DNA of 64,000 nucleotides from positions 1,426,001 through 1,490,000 of the forward strand of contig NZ_JBHTMY010000003.1 in the NCBI RefSeq assembly GCF_042679565.1, written 5' to 3'. Below, piece after piece: positions 35,119 to 44,310 of the stretch. Position numbers and translations under genes: made by a program. The DNA comes from Namhaeicola litoreus. GTDB lineage: Bacteria > Bacteroidota > Bacteroidia > Flavobacteriales > Flavobacteriaceae. Every line of letters begins with the position of its first letter. Within the stretch, counting starts at the first letter, position 1. The notes under the pieces were generated by a model that saw only the letters and a list, made by a program, of their open reading frames with translations, did no database searches and had not been told where the DNA came from.

Positions 35119-36367
35119 GTTTTTGTTTTTTGGCGGCAGGAAACAAGACATTATTCAAAATCAATCTATATCCCGGTGAATTGGGATGCAGGTCTAATTC
35201 AGTTTTGGCATCTCCTACCCTATGTTGATAATCTTCAGGATCATGGCCTCCGTAAAATGTAAACATTCCTTTTCCTTGAACTCCATGTATATATCTGGCC
35301 TCTCCGTTCACTTTGTTTTCTCCCATGACCAAAACATGTGGTTTAATTTGTGTAGGATTAAAAGAAGTCGTTTGACCCATAAAGCCCTTCACCATTAACG
35401 TGTGGTTTTGACACAACATACTCGGAATTCGATCCCATTTCGCGCTATATTCTTTAAGTTCGAAGTAATCTTCTGTTTTGAGAATATTTCTCTTTTGGGT
35501 CATATCAATACTCGAAAACTCATAGATGACAGGGTTTCTTTCTAAGACGAAATCGGTAAAAGCAAATGTTTTATTGAAATCTATTTTGGTTTGATAGTCA
35601 GGGTCTGATGGATCTCCATCGAAAACCGACTCACAAATATCAACACCTTCTGCTGCCAGAGCAATATCGAAACTATCTGTGGCAGAGCACATTGCAAACA
35701 TAAATCCACCTCCATAAACATAATCCCTAATTTTTGTAGCAACAGCTAACTTTTCTTGTGATACTTTCTGATAACCTAATTCTTTTGCTAATTCCTCTGC
35801 TTCTACTTTTGCTTCGATATACCAAGGTGCAGATCGAAAAGCGCCATAGAACTTCCCATATTGACCGGTAAAATCTTCATGATGTAAATGCAGCCATTCA
35901 TAAAGCAATAATTTATCTTCAAGAACTTCCTTATCGTAAATTACGTCGTAAGGAATTTCGGCATATTGCAAGACCAAGGTTACGGCATCATCCCATGGTT
36001 GATTTGATTTCGGTGAATATACTGCAATTTTTGGCGCTTTTTCTAGAAGTACGGTTGTTTGATTTTTAGACGGACTTTCAATTTCACTTAAAATCTCAGC
36101 AGCAGCAACATCAGAAATTTCTTTATAAGATATGCCGCGAATAATTAATTCCTTTTTTAAAAATTCCTGATTTTCTAACAAAAAGGATCCTCCTAAGTAA
36201 TTCAAAAGCCATTGAACTTTAACTCCATTTTGTAAAGAAAAAAAAGTGATTCCATAAGCTTTAAGATGATTGGATTGCGAAGTATCCATCGGAACAAGCA
36301 AAAATGAAGCCCTCGCGTGGAAGCACAACAAAAAAAGTATTAAAAAAAAATACTTTTTTGATGACAT
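35108..36367 (-). CDS. Exported protein labelled 'asparagine synthetase B' in relatives; function unknown
   Basis: 419 residues from the ATG at 36367, 10 bases after the dnaB stop; a longer in-frame extension lies inside dnaB and is not likely. It has a signal peptide (MSSKKYFFLILFLLCFHARA). Blocks include DDAVTLVLQYAEIPYDVIYD, LLLYEWLHLHHEDFTGQYG, VYGGGFMFAMCSATDSFDIA, MGENKVNGEARYIHG and FTFYGGHDPEDYQHRVGD. From memory, close relatives in flavobacteria carry the name asparagine synthetase B, but none of the AsnB signatures (N-terminal Cys amidotransferase, SGGxDSS pyrophosphatase loop) is present. The middle resembles a class I glutamine amidotransferase-like or ThuA-like fold with a Cys in FAMCSA. 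Real role unknown. Confidence 0.75.
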   Translation of the reverse strand: MSSKKYFFLILFLLCFHARASFLLVPMDTSQSNHLKAYGITFFSLQNGVKVQWLLNYLGGSFLLENQEFLKKELIIRGISYKEISDVAAAEILSEIESPSKNQTTVLLEKAPKIAVYSPKSNQPWDDAVTLVLQYAEIPYDVIYDKEVLEDKLLLYEWLHLHHEDFTGQYGKFYGAFRSAPWYIEAKVEAEELAKELGYQKVSQEKLAVATKIRDYVYGGGFMFAMCSATDSFDIALAAEGVDICESVFDGDPSDPDYQTKIDFNKTFAFTDFVLERNPVIYEFSSIDMTQKRNILKTEDYFELKEYSAKWDRIPSMLCQNHTLMVKGFMGQTTSFNPTQIKPHVLVMGENKVNGEARYIHGVQGKGMFTFYGGHDPEDYQHRVGDAKTELDLHPNSPGYRLILNNVLFPAAKKQKQKT

Positions 36368-36377
36368 TAAGAATAAA

Positions 36378-37892
36378 TTAGAAAGGTACATCTTCCTCAT
36401 CATCAGGTCCGAAAGCATCTTGTGCACTTCCAAAATGAACAGGTGAAACGCCAGTATTAATTGAAGATTGAAATTCTGTATCAAAACCTTCTTCAAGGTT
36501 AGCAAACTTCGCTAGTTTACCCACAAACTTAAGACGAATATTATCTAAGCCACCATTTCTGTGTTTCGCAATAATAAACTCTGCCTGTCCTTCACACGGC
36601 GTTCTTTCATCATCATCCCATTCCGTCATTCCATAATATTCAGGTCTAAAAATAAAAGAAACTATATCAGCATCCTGCTCAATTGCACCAGATTCTCTTA
36701 AATCCGATAACAAAGGTCTTTTACTTCCTCCTCTTGTTTCTACTGCCCTTGATAACTGAGACAAAGCTATAACAGGTATATTTAATTCTTTCGCCAAGGC
36801 TTTCAGGTTCCTGGAAATCATCGAAATTTCCTGTTCACGGTTACCTCCACCTTTTCCATTTCCTCCAACGGTCATCAATTGCAAATAATCAATCACAACA
36901 ATTTTTACATCATGCTGTGACACCAAACGCCTGGCTTTTGCTCTCAAATCGAAGATAGATAATGAGGGTGTATCATCAATATAAACAGGAGCTTCCGATA
37001 AATTCTTTACTTTTCTATTTAATATTTCCCATTCAAAAGCCTCAAGATTCCCTTTTCTCAATTTCTCAGAAGATATTCCAGTTTCACTTGAGATCATCCG
37101 GGTAATCAACTGAACAGAAGACATTTCTAGAGAAAATATAGCAACCGGAATATTAAATTCTATGGCCATATTCTTTGCCATCGACATCACAAAAGCAGTT
37201 TTCCCCATACCCGGTCTGGCTGCCAGAATTACTAAATCAGATGGCTGCCAACCTGACGTAATGTTGTCCACTTTCGTAAAACCGGTGGGTACCCCACTCA
37301 TTCCTTCTTTATTCGATATTTCTTCTATTTTCTTTAGCGCCTGACTAACTAAATTTTCTGCCGCCTCAGAACTTTTTTTCAAATTACCTTGTGTAATATC
37401 AAACAATTTGGCTTCGGCTTCATCTAATAAATCGAATACATCTGTGGTTTCGTCATAAGAACTTTTAATAATTTCACTCGAAATTGAAATTAATTGTCTT
37501 TGGATATACTTTTGTAGTATAATCCGGGCGTGAAATTCTACGTGAGCCGCAGAAGACACTTTTTGAGTTAAATTGATCAGATAATAATCTCCGCCCGCAG
37601 CATCCAATTGTGATTGTTTTCTCAATTGGTTAGACACAGTCAATAAGTCGATAGGTTCTGATGCGTTAAACAAATGGAAAATAGCCTGATAGATATATTG
37701 GTGAGCTGGTTTGTAAAAAACATCGGGATGAAGAATATCTATCACATCATCAACTCCTTTTTTATCAATTAACATAGCACCTAATACAGCCTCCTCTAAA
37801 TCAACAGCTTGAGGAGGAAGCTTTCCCTGCTCAAGATTGATAATATTTCCCATTTTCATGCCTTTCGACTGTATTACTTTCGCTTTTTCCAT
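36378..37892 (-). CDS. dnaB: Replicative DNA helicase DnaB
   Basis: 504 residues. The N-terminal domain begins at PQAVDLEEAVLGAMLIDKKG. The RecA-like C-terminal domain has Walker A ARPGMGKTAFVMSMAKNMA (about residues 225-243), VVIDYLQLM (Walker B), and later ALSQLSRAVETRG and SDLRESGAIEQDADIV. It unwinds the replication fork as a hexamer. The first ATG (37892) lies only 4 bases after a -7 box, so the true start may be a downstream Met (37859 or 37853) or the mRNA may be leaderless. Confidence 0.95.
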   Translation of the reverse strand: MEKAKVIQSKGMKMGNIINLEQGKLPPQAVDLEEAVLGAMLIDKKGVDDVIDILHPDVFYKPAHQYIYQAIFHLFNASEPIDLLTVSNQLRKQSQLDAAGGDYYLINLTQKVSSAAHVEFHARIILQKYIQRQLISISSEIIKSSYDETTDVFDLLDEAEAKLFDITQGNLKKSSEAAENLVSQALKKIEEISNKEGMSGVPTGFTKVDNITSGWQPSDLVILAARPGMGKTAFVMSMAKNMAIEFNIPVAIFSLEMSSVQLITRMISSETGISSEKLRKGNLEAFEWEILNRKVKNLSEAPVYIDDTPSLSIFDLRAKARRLVSQHDVKIVVIDYLQLMTVGGNGKGGGNREQEISMISRNLKALAKELNIPVIALSQLSRAVETRGGSKRPLLSDLRESGAIEQDADIVSFIFRPEYYGMTEWDDDERTPCEGQAEFIIAKHRNGGLDNIRLKFVGKLAKFANLEEGFDTEFQSSINTGVSPVHFGSAQDAFGPDDEEDVPF

Positions 37893-37896
37893 TTGA

Positions 37897-37904
37897 CAAA
37901 TGTA
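37897..37904 (-). promoter_or_regulatory. -7 box (TACATTTG) upstream of dnaB
   Basis: The minus strand reads TACATTTG, ending 4 bases before the first ATG of dnaB. It questions the first ATG as the start. Confidence 0.4.
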
Positions 37905-38100
37905 CCTTAATAATACTTTATAAATACTTTTTTAGAAGTAGTATATTTCAACAATTATTGTTGAAAAGTGATTATTTGTTAATAACCTTTGAAGCTAAGG
38001 TAAATGTATATTTTTTCATCTAAAATGAAAAATATCTCTAAAAATATTTTCGCAAATTAGGTTCTGTAGTTTCAATCTGTATCATTAAATTGTGACCCTG

Positions 38101-39168
38101 ATGAAAGATCTAAAAAAATGGCTAACCTATAGTTTAATTGTCCAAATATTCTTGGTTTGGTTGAGCTCCTTTTTTCCTAGGTGGATAGAAAAATACTACA
38201 GTCAGGGAATTTACATGGGCCTTTCAAAAGTCTTTAGATTCACTTTTGGTTGGATACCATTTTCTTTCGGAGATATTTTGTATGGACTATCTATAGTATT
38301 AATAACCAGATATATAGTTTTATTTATTTCACACAAAAGTTTTAGAAACAAAACAAGTATTTATTCTGTTGGAGCAACAGTGTCTATCATTTATTTTTTA
38401 TTCTATTTCCTTTGGGGGTTAAACTATTCAAGAGAAAATGTTTACGCCAGATTAACTTTAGATGAAAAGGAATTAAACGAAATACAACTTCTGGAACTTT
38501 CTGAATTTATCTTAAACGAAACTTCAAAAACACTCAACAAAATTGTTGAAATTGACAGCTTACCTGTAGTAATTCACTATACCAAAAATCAAATTTTTGA
38601 TATAGTTCCCGGGGGTTACGAAAACCTACAAAATAGAATTCCCGATCTCGATTACCGCCCCATTTCTCTTAAAAAATCTTTGATCAGCCTACCATTAACC
38701 TATATGGGTTTCTCGGGTTACCTCAACCCTTTCACAGGAGAAGCTCAAGTAGATTATTTGGTACCTAAAGTCTCTTTGCCTATTATTTGTTTACATGAAA
38801 TGGCACATCAGATGGGTGTTGGTTTTGAGAGCGAGGCAAATTTCATTGGATTTTTGGCAGCCTACTATCATGATGATCCTTATATAAAGTATTCAGGATT
38901 ATTGATGGCTTACAGATATTCACTATTCGACCTATATATAGCGAACCCAGAAAAAGCACAAGATCTTTTGGCTAGAACCCCAAAAGGTATTATCAAAAAT
39001 ATTGAAGAAATGGAATTGTTTTGGGCTAAGTACCAAAATGCCTCTGAAGCCTACTTTAAAGCTTTCTATGATGGATATTTAAAAGTGAACAACCAAGAAG
39101 ATGGAATGAAGAGTTATTCGAATATGACAAAATTACTCATCGCATATAAAGAAAAGTATGGATTATAA
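38101..39168 (+). CDS. DUF3810 membrane metalloprotease-like protein
   Basis: 355 residues from the ATG at 38101; a GTG 9 bases upstream is also in frame. Three TM helices occupy the N-terminal ~110 residues (LTYSLIVQIFLVWLSSFF, FGDILYGLSIVLITRYIVLF, VSIIYFLFYFLWGLNYSRE). The soluble part carries a HExxH zinc motif HEMAHQMGVGFESEANF (His232-His236, Glu likely as third ligand). DUF3810 members are common in Bacteroidota. A membrane-bound protease is the likely role; the substrate is unknown. Confidence 0.8.
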   Translation: MKDLKKWLTYSLIVQIFLVWLSSFFPRWIEKYYSQGIYMGLSKVFRFTFGWIPFSFGDILYGLSIVLITRYIVLFISHKSFRNKTSIYSVGATVSIIYFLFYFLWGLNYSRENVYARLTLDEKELNEIQLLELSEFILNETSKTLNKIVEIDSLPVVIHYTKNQIFDIVPGGYENLQNRIPDLDYRPISLKKSLISLPLTYMGFSGYLNPFTGEAQVDYLVPKVSLPIICLHEMAHQMGVGFESEANFIGFLAAYYHDDPYIKYSGLLMAYRYSLFDLYIANPEKAQDLLARTPKGIIKNIEEMELFWAKYQNASEAYFKAFYDGYLKVNNQEDGMKSYSNMTKLLIAYKEKYGL

Positions 39169-39201
39169 TTCTTTTTATATATTTACCGAAACCACATTTT
39201 T

Positions 39202-42156
39202 ATGATTAAAAAAATAATATTTTTTCTTTTTGTATTCCCTGCTATTCTGAGCGGGCAAGAATACTTCCCTAAAAACTATGGTGTTAAAAATGAGAACCAA
39301 AATTATACAGCATTTACGAATGCTGTTATTCACGTCAATCCTAACCAAAAAGTAGAGGGTACCTTGCTTATAAGAGGAGATGAAATTGTAAATGTATCTT
39401 CATCAAGTAATCTTCCGAAAAATTGTGTTATTATTGATTTAAAAGGAAAAAGTATTTATCCATCTTTTATAGAAGCTTATTCAGATTTTGGTTTCTCTGT
39501 TGAAAAAAAAGGCTCTGGAAATTTTAGATCTGGAGGTTCTCCACAATACGATTCAAAACGAGAAGGTTATTATTGGAATGACCATATTCTTCCTGAGCGA
39601 AATGGTGTTTCCGAATTTAAGTTTGATCAAAAAAAAGCCGAAGAATTAAGAAAATTAGGCTTTGGCATTGTACACACACATAAACCCGATGGTATAATCC
39701 GAGGCACTGGCGTTTTGGTGTCCTTGAATGAACTGGGAACAGATGCCCAAAGAATTTTAGATGATCGATCTGCCCAATTTTTATCTTTTAAAAAGAGTGA
39801 CGAAAGTAATCAGATTTATCCCAATTCCATTATGGGTAGCATGGCTTTATTAAAACAAGTTTCCTTTGATGCAGATTGGTATCAAAAAGGCGGTAGTGAG
39901 ACCAAAGATCTCTCTCTTGAAGCTTATAATCGAAATAAATCTTTATTACAAATTTTTTACGCAGGTGATAAAGCTGATGCTTTAAGGGCAATACAGCTCG
40001 GAAAAGAATTACAAACCAACTTTGTAATTGTCGGAGGAGGAAATGAATACCAACTTGCAGAACATTTTAAAAAAGCTGGAAACAGCCTTATAATTCCGCT
40101 CAATTTTCCTAAAGCTTATGATGTTGAAAACCCTATGCTGGCAGATTATATTGCACTAAGCGATATGCGATATTGGAATCAAGCACCAACTAATCTAGCC
40201 AATCTTCAAAAAATGGGAATAAACTTTTCACTAACCTCATTTGGACTAGAAAAGACAAGTGATTTTAAAGAAAATTTGCTCAAAACTATAAGTTACGGTT
40301 TCGATAAAAAAGCTGCATTGGCTTCTTTAACGACAATTCCTGCTTCAATATTGGGCAAATCTCAGCAAATGGGAACCTTAGAAAAGGGTAAACTGGCCAA
40401 TTTTATTATTAGTTCTGATGACATTTTTGAAAAAGAAACCATAATCTATGAAAATTGGATTCAAGGAAAAAGACATGTGATCAATGATATAGATCTTCTC
40501 GACCTTTCGGGCAATTACACTTTACAAATAAACAGCCAAAGTTACGATCTTCAAATTGACGGATCAAATCCTGACTTAAAAGCAAAGGTTAAAAAAGACA
40601 CCATTAATATTCCTGCAAAAATAAGTTTTACAGACAATTGGATAAATCTCTATTTCAATTCATCAAAAAAAGAATCGGAATATATCCGTTTAACGGGAAA
40701 AGTAATCGATCCTTCAAAATTTTCTGGCGTTGCAGTTTTAAGTGATGGTAGAGAAACCTCATTTACCTCTGTAAAAAAGAATGAAAAGATAGATGAAAAT
40801 ACTAAAAAAGATGGAAAAGAAACACCATGGCTCACCCCAGTAACATTTCCAAACAATGGTTACGGTTTAACCAACAAACCAGCTCAAGAAACTGTTCTTA
40901 TTAAAAATGCCACTGTTTGGACCAACGAAAAAGAGGGTGTTTTATTAAATACAGATGTTTTAATAAAAGATGGAAAAATTGCTAAAATTGGCAAAGCATT
41001 AACTGCGAATAATGTCAAAGAAATTGATGGAACTGGCAAGCATTTAACATCAGGCATTATTGATGAGCATTCACATATTTCAACTGTGAGTACAAATGAA
41101 GTAGGTCAAAACTCTACCGCAGAGGTGACAATGGAGGAGGCGATAAATTTTGAGGATATCAATATTTACAGAGCGCTTGCAGGAGGTGTAACACAGGCTC
41201 AAATTCTTCATGGATCTGCAAATCCAATTGGTGGGAGATCTGCCATTATAAAGATGAAATGGGGTGAAACTCCAGATCAATTAATTGATAAGCGAGCACC
41301 TAAATTTATAAAATTTGCTCTGGGAGAAAACGTAAAGCAATCGAATTGGATGGGAGGTCGTTTTCCTCAATCAAGAATGGGTGTTGAACAGGTTTTTATT
41401 GATTATTTCCAGCGTGCCAAAGAATATGAAATCCTTAAAAAAAGTGGCAAGCCCTATAGAAAAGACCTGGAATTGGAAACTTTGGCCGAAATCATCAATA
41501 AAGAAAGATTTATTTCTTGCCACTCCTATGTTCAGAGCGAAATAAATATGTTGATGAAAGTTGCTGAGCAATTCAATTTTAAAATAAACACCTTTACCCA
41601 TATCCTCGAAGGATACAAAGTGGCAGATAAAATGGCCGCACACGGTGTAGGAGGATCTACCTTTAGCGATTGGTGGGCATACAAATACGAAGTAAAAGAT
41701 GCTATTCCTTATAATGCTGCCCTTATGCATAATGAGGGCGTTGTGACCGCCATTAATTCTGATGATGCGGAAATGATGAGACGTCTAAATCAAGAGGCCG
41801 CAAAAACCGTTAAATATGGAGGTATTTCTGAAGAAGAAGCTTGGAAAATGGTCACCTTAAATCCTGCAAGACTACTACACATAGATAGCTATGTTGGAAG
41901 TATAAAAGTAGGAAAAGATGCTGACTTGGTATTATGGACAGACAATCCCTTATCTGTAAATGCCCTTGCGGAAAGAACTATGATCGAAGGTAGAACGTAT
42001 TTTGATTTGAATTCAGATAAAATGAAAAGAGCAAATATTCAAAAAGAGCGCAGTCAACTAATAAACGCTATGCTAGAGGCAAAAAATAGTGGCTCGGAGA
42101 CTCAAAAACCTAAAAAAAATGAAACCAAACTTAACCACTGTGACACAGTAGATTAA
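39202..42156 (+). CDS. Secreted tandem amidohydrolase (first module degenerate, second intact)
   Basis: 984 residues, signal peptide (MIKKIIFFLFVFPAILSGQ). Two amidohydrolase-like modules are joined. The first (about residues 30-430) has an amidohydrolase layout and ends GTLEKGKLANFIISSDD, but its metal-motif position reads YPSFIEAYSDFGF, without HxH. The second (about 560-950) has the intact motif GIIDEHSHISTVS, further His in CHSYVQSE and THILEGY, and INSDDAEM for the Asp. It ends VGSIKVGKDADLVLWTDNP. The family hydrolyses amide or related bonds of small molecules. The export signal suggests periplasmic action, perhaps on peptides or cyclic amides. The next gene is a second amidohydrolase 12 bases on. 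Confidence 0.85.
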   Translation: MIKKIIFFLFVFPAILSGQEYFPKNYGVKNENQNYTAFTNAVIHVNPNQKVEGTLLIRGDEIVNVSSSSNLPKNCVIIDLKGKSIYPSFIEAYSDFGFSVEKKGSGNFRSGGSPQYDSKREGYYWNDHILPERNGVSEFKFDQKKAEELRKLGFGIVHTHKPDGIIRGTGVLVSLNELGTDAQRILDDRSAQFLSFKKSDESNQIYPNSIMGSMALLKQVSFDADWYQKGGSETKDLSLEAYNRNKSLLQIFYAGDKADALRAIQLGKELQTNFVIVGGGNEYQLAEHFKKAGNSLIIPLNFPKAYDVENPMLADYIALSDMRYWNQAPTNLANLQKMGINFSLTSFGLEKTSDFKENLLKTISYGFDKKAALASLTTIPASILGKSQQMGTLEKGKLANFIISSDDIFEKETIIYENWIQGKRHVINDIDLLDLSGNYTLQINSQSYDLQIDGSNPDLKAKVKKDTINIPAKISFTDNWINLYFNSSKKESEYIRLTGKVIDPSKFSGVAVLSDGRETSFTSVKKNEKIDENTKKDGKETPWLTPVTFPNNGYGLTNKPAQETVLIKNATVWTNEKEGVLLNTDVLIKDGKIAKIGKALTANNVKEIDGTGKHLTSGIIDEHSHISTVSTNEVGQNSTAEVTMEEAINFEDINIYRALAGGVTQAQILHGSANPIGGRSAIIKMKWGETPDQLIDKRAPKFIKFALGENVKQSNWMGGRFPQSRMGVEQVFIDYFQRAKEYEILKKSGKPYRKDLELETLAEIINKERFISCHSYVQSEINMLMKVAEQFNFKINTFTHILEGYKVADKMAAHGVGGSTFSDWWAYKYEVKDAIPYNAALMHNEGVVTAINSDDAEMMRRLNQEAAKTVKYGGISEEEAWKMVTLNPARLLHIDSYVGSIKVGKDADLVLWTDNPLSVNALAERTMIEGRTYFDLNSDKMKRANIQKERSQLINAMLEAKNSGSETQKPKKNETKLNHCDTVD

Positions 42157-42168
42157 ACTAATAAACTT

Positions 42169-43452
42169 ATGAAATACTTGTTTTTTAACATCATATTATT
42201 ATTTGGACTCATTTCTAATGCACAACAAACTCCTGCAAAAAGTCAAACTGAAAAGGTAATAATTCAAGGAGCAACATTGCATTTGGGTAATGGAAAAGTT
42301 CTTGAGAACACGAACCTGGCATTTGAAAATGGTTTAATCACCTCTATAGGTAATGAATCAGATTTACCCACTGGAAATATTATCAATGCTGCTGGAAAAC
42401 ATGTTTATCCGGGTTTTATCGTACCAAATTCCACTTTAGGCTTAGGAGAAATTGATGCTGTAAAAGCCACCATTGACCAACAAGAAATAGGTGATGAAGT
42501 TCCTAACGTTAGAAGTTTAATCGCTTATAATGCAGAATCTCAAGTTGTGGAAGCAAGTCGGTTGAATGGTATTCTACTCGCTCAAATTACTCCGCAAGGA
42601 GGCACCATTTCTGGCACTTCATCAATCGTACAATTAGACGCCTGGAATTGGGAAGATGCGGCTGTGAAAATTGACGATGGAACACATTTAAATTGGCCTA
42701 CACTTTTTAAATCCAAAAATGTGAGTTTTGGTTTAAGAGTATACAGTGAAGTAAATAAAGATTACAGTAAAGAAATATCCGAAATAAAAGAATTGTTTTT
42801 ACAAGTAAAAGGCTACGATTTAAAAAGTAACAATTCGAGAAACCTAGGTTTTGAATCATTGCAACCCCTTTTTACTGGAGAAAAAAAACTATACATTCAT
42901 GCCGATCTCGAACAAGAAATCATTGATGCAATAAAATTTTCTGAAGACCTAAATATTAAAGACATTATAATTGTTGGAGGAAGCGAATCTCATAAAGTGA
43001 TAGAATTGTTGAAATCAACAAAAACACCTGTATTGGTTAAACGTGTTCATTCATTACCCAATAGTGAAGATGATGATTACGATATGTTTTACAAACTTCC
43101 AGCCTTTCTTATGCAAAACAATATTCTTGTTGGCTTAGAAGTTAGTGGACAAATGGATAGAATGAATTCTAGAAATTTACCCTTTTATGCTGGCCATACA
43201 ACTGCCTATGGAATAAGCGAAGAACAGGCCCTTCAAATGATTACTCAAAATACTGCAAAAGTATTAGGTATCGACGATAAATATGGTACCTTAGAAGTTG
43301 GGAAAAGTGCCACTCTATTTATTTCTGAAGGAAATGCATTAGACATGCGAACTAATCAACTTACTGATGCATTTATAGATGGCAGAAAGATCATCTTAAA
43401 ATCTCATCAAACAGAGTTATACGAGCGGTATCGAGATAAATATGCCAAATAA
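42169..43452 (+). CDS. Secreted amidohydrolase-like protein without HxH motif
   Basis: 427 residues with a signal peptide (MKYLFFNIILLFGLISNAQ). It has the amidohydrolase beta-sandwich start (VIIQGATLHLGNGKVLENTN) and end (YGTLEVGKSATLFISEGNAL), but the metal-motif position reads HVYPGFIVPNSTLGLGE, where DxHxH is expected. It resembles the degenerate first module of the preceding gene. The pair is 12 bases apart and probably forms a complex in which the active module of the upstream protein does the chemistry; that is inference. A terminator follows. Confidence 0.8.
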   Translation: MKYLFFNIILLFGLISNAQQTPAKSQTEKVIIQGATLHLGNGKVLENTNLAFENGLITSIGNESDLPTGNIINAAGKHVYPGFIVPNSTLGLGEIDAVKATIDQQEIGDEVPNVRSLIAYNAESQVVEASRLNGILLAQITPQGGTISGTSSIVQLDAWNWEDAAVKIDDGTHLNWPTLFKSKNVSFGLRVYSEVNKDYSKEISEIKELFLQVKGYDLKSNNSRNLGFESLQPLFTGEKKLYIHADLEQEIIDAIKFSEDLNIKDIIIVGGSESHKVIELLKSTKTPVLVKRVHSLPNSEDDDYDMFYKLPAFLMQNNILVGLEVSGQMDRMNSRNLPFYAGHTTAYGISEEQALQMITQNTAKVLGIDDKYGTLEVGKSATLFISEGNALDMRTNQLTDAFIDGRKIILKSHQTELYERYRDKYAK

Positions 43453-43459
43453 CAAACTT

Positions 43460-43488
43460 AAAGCTTTCTTTGGAAAGCTTTTTTTATT
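43460..43488 (+). terminator. Rho-independent terminator of the amidohydrolase operon
   Basis: AAGCTTTC (43461-43468), loop TTTG, GAAAGCTT (43473-43480), T-run. Confidence 0.8.
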
Positions 43489-43492
43489 TTTG
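43485..43492 (+). promoter_or_regulatory. -7 box (TATTTTTG) of the SpoU-type methyltransferase gene
   Basis: TATTTTTG overlaps the end of the preceding T-run and lies 14 bases before the GTG start at 43507. No -33 box at the right distance. Confidence 0.35.
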
Positions 43493-43506
43493 TGAAAAAG
43501 TAAACT

Positions 43507-44310
43507 GTGTATAAATCAATTAGTAGTAGCCAAAATCCTTTGGTGAAACAAGTCCTTTTGTTACAAACAAAATCTAAAATTAGAAAAAATCAAGGTGAGT
43601 TTGTCATAGAAGGTTTGAGAGAAATAGACTTGGCTATTCAAGGAGGTTATAAAATAGACCAGTTGCTTTGGTGTGAAGAATTGCTTCCAGAAAAGCATTT
43701 TAAAAAAATTGAAGAAAAAACAGGAAGTCCGACCGTTAGAATTACCAAAGAAATCTATGAGAAAATCTCACATAGAAAATCTACTGAGGGACTTATTGCG
43801 ATTGCAAAGTACAGTGAGCTATTATTTGAAGACATAGTGCTTTCGGAAAATCCGTTGGTTTTGATAGCAGAGGCTCCAGAAAAACCGGGTAATTTGGGTG
43901 CACTGTTGCGCACTGCAGACGCTGCGCATGTAGACGCCGTTTTGATTGCAAATCCGAAAACAGATCTGTATAATCCAAATATCATTCGCTCAAGTGTGGG
44001 ATGTATTTTTACAAATCAGATCGTTCAAGGTTCTAATGAAGCTATTTTAGCGTTTTTAAAAAGGATTAAAATAAAAAGTTATGCCGCAGCACTTACCCCT
44101 ACTAGCAAACCTTATTTTACTTTTGATTTTAAGTTACCCACAGCAATAATCGTAGGAACAGAAGATACCGGATTGAGTGACTTTTGGCTCCAGAATGCAG
44201 ATGAAAAAATTATTATCCCCATGCAAGGAAAGATTGACTCGTTAAATGTGTCTGTCTCTGCAGCAATTCTTATTTTTGAAGCCAAACGACAAAGAAATTT
44301 TTGTTTATGA
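43507..44310 (+). CDS. TrmH/SpoU-family RNA 2'-O-methyltransferase
   Basis: 267 residues, GTG start (no in-frame ATG upstream). An N-terminal substrate-binding domain (SSSQNPLVKQVLLLQTKSK, FVIEGLREIDLA) is followed by the SPOUT trefoil-knot domain with APEKPGNLGALLRTADAA, LYNPNIIRSSVG, IIVGTEDTGLSDFW and MQGKIDSLNVSVSAAILIFE. It methylates ribose in rRNA or tRNA with SAM; the target base is not readable. Its stop overlaps the next ATG (ATGA). Confidence 0.9.
   Translation: MYKSISSSQNPLVKQVLLLQTKSKIRKNQGEFVIEGLREIDLAIQGGYKIDQLLWCEELLPEKHFKKIEEKTGSPTVRITKEIYEKISHRKSTEGLIAIAKYSELLFEDIVLSENPLVLIAEAPEKPGNLGALLRTADAAHVDAVLIANPKTDLYNPNIIRSSVGCIFTNQIVQGSNEAILAFLKRIKIKSYAAALTPTSKPYFTFDFKLPTAIIVGTEDTGLSDFWLQNADEKIIIPMQGKIDSLNVSVSAAILIFEAKRQRNFCL

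Noticed and set aside
36368..36505. N-terminal extension of the 'asparagine synthetase B'-like protein
   Set aside because: It lies inside dnaB, and the signal peptide starts at the ATG at 36367.
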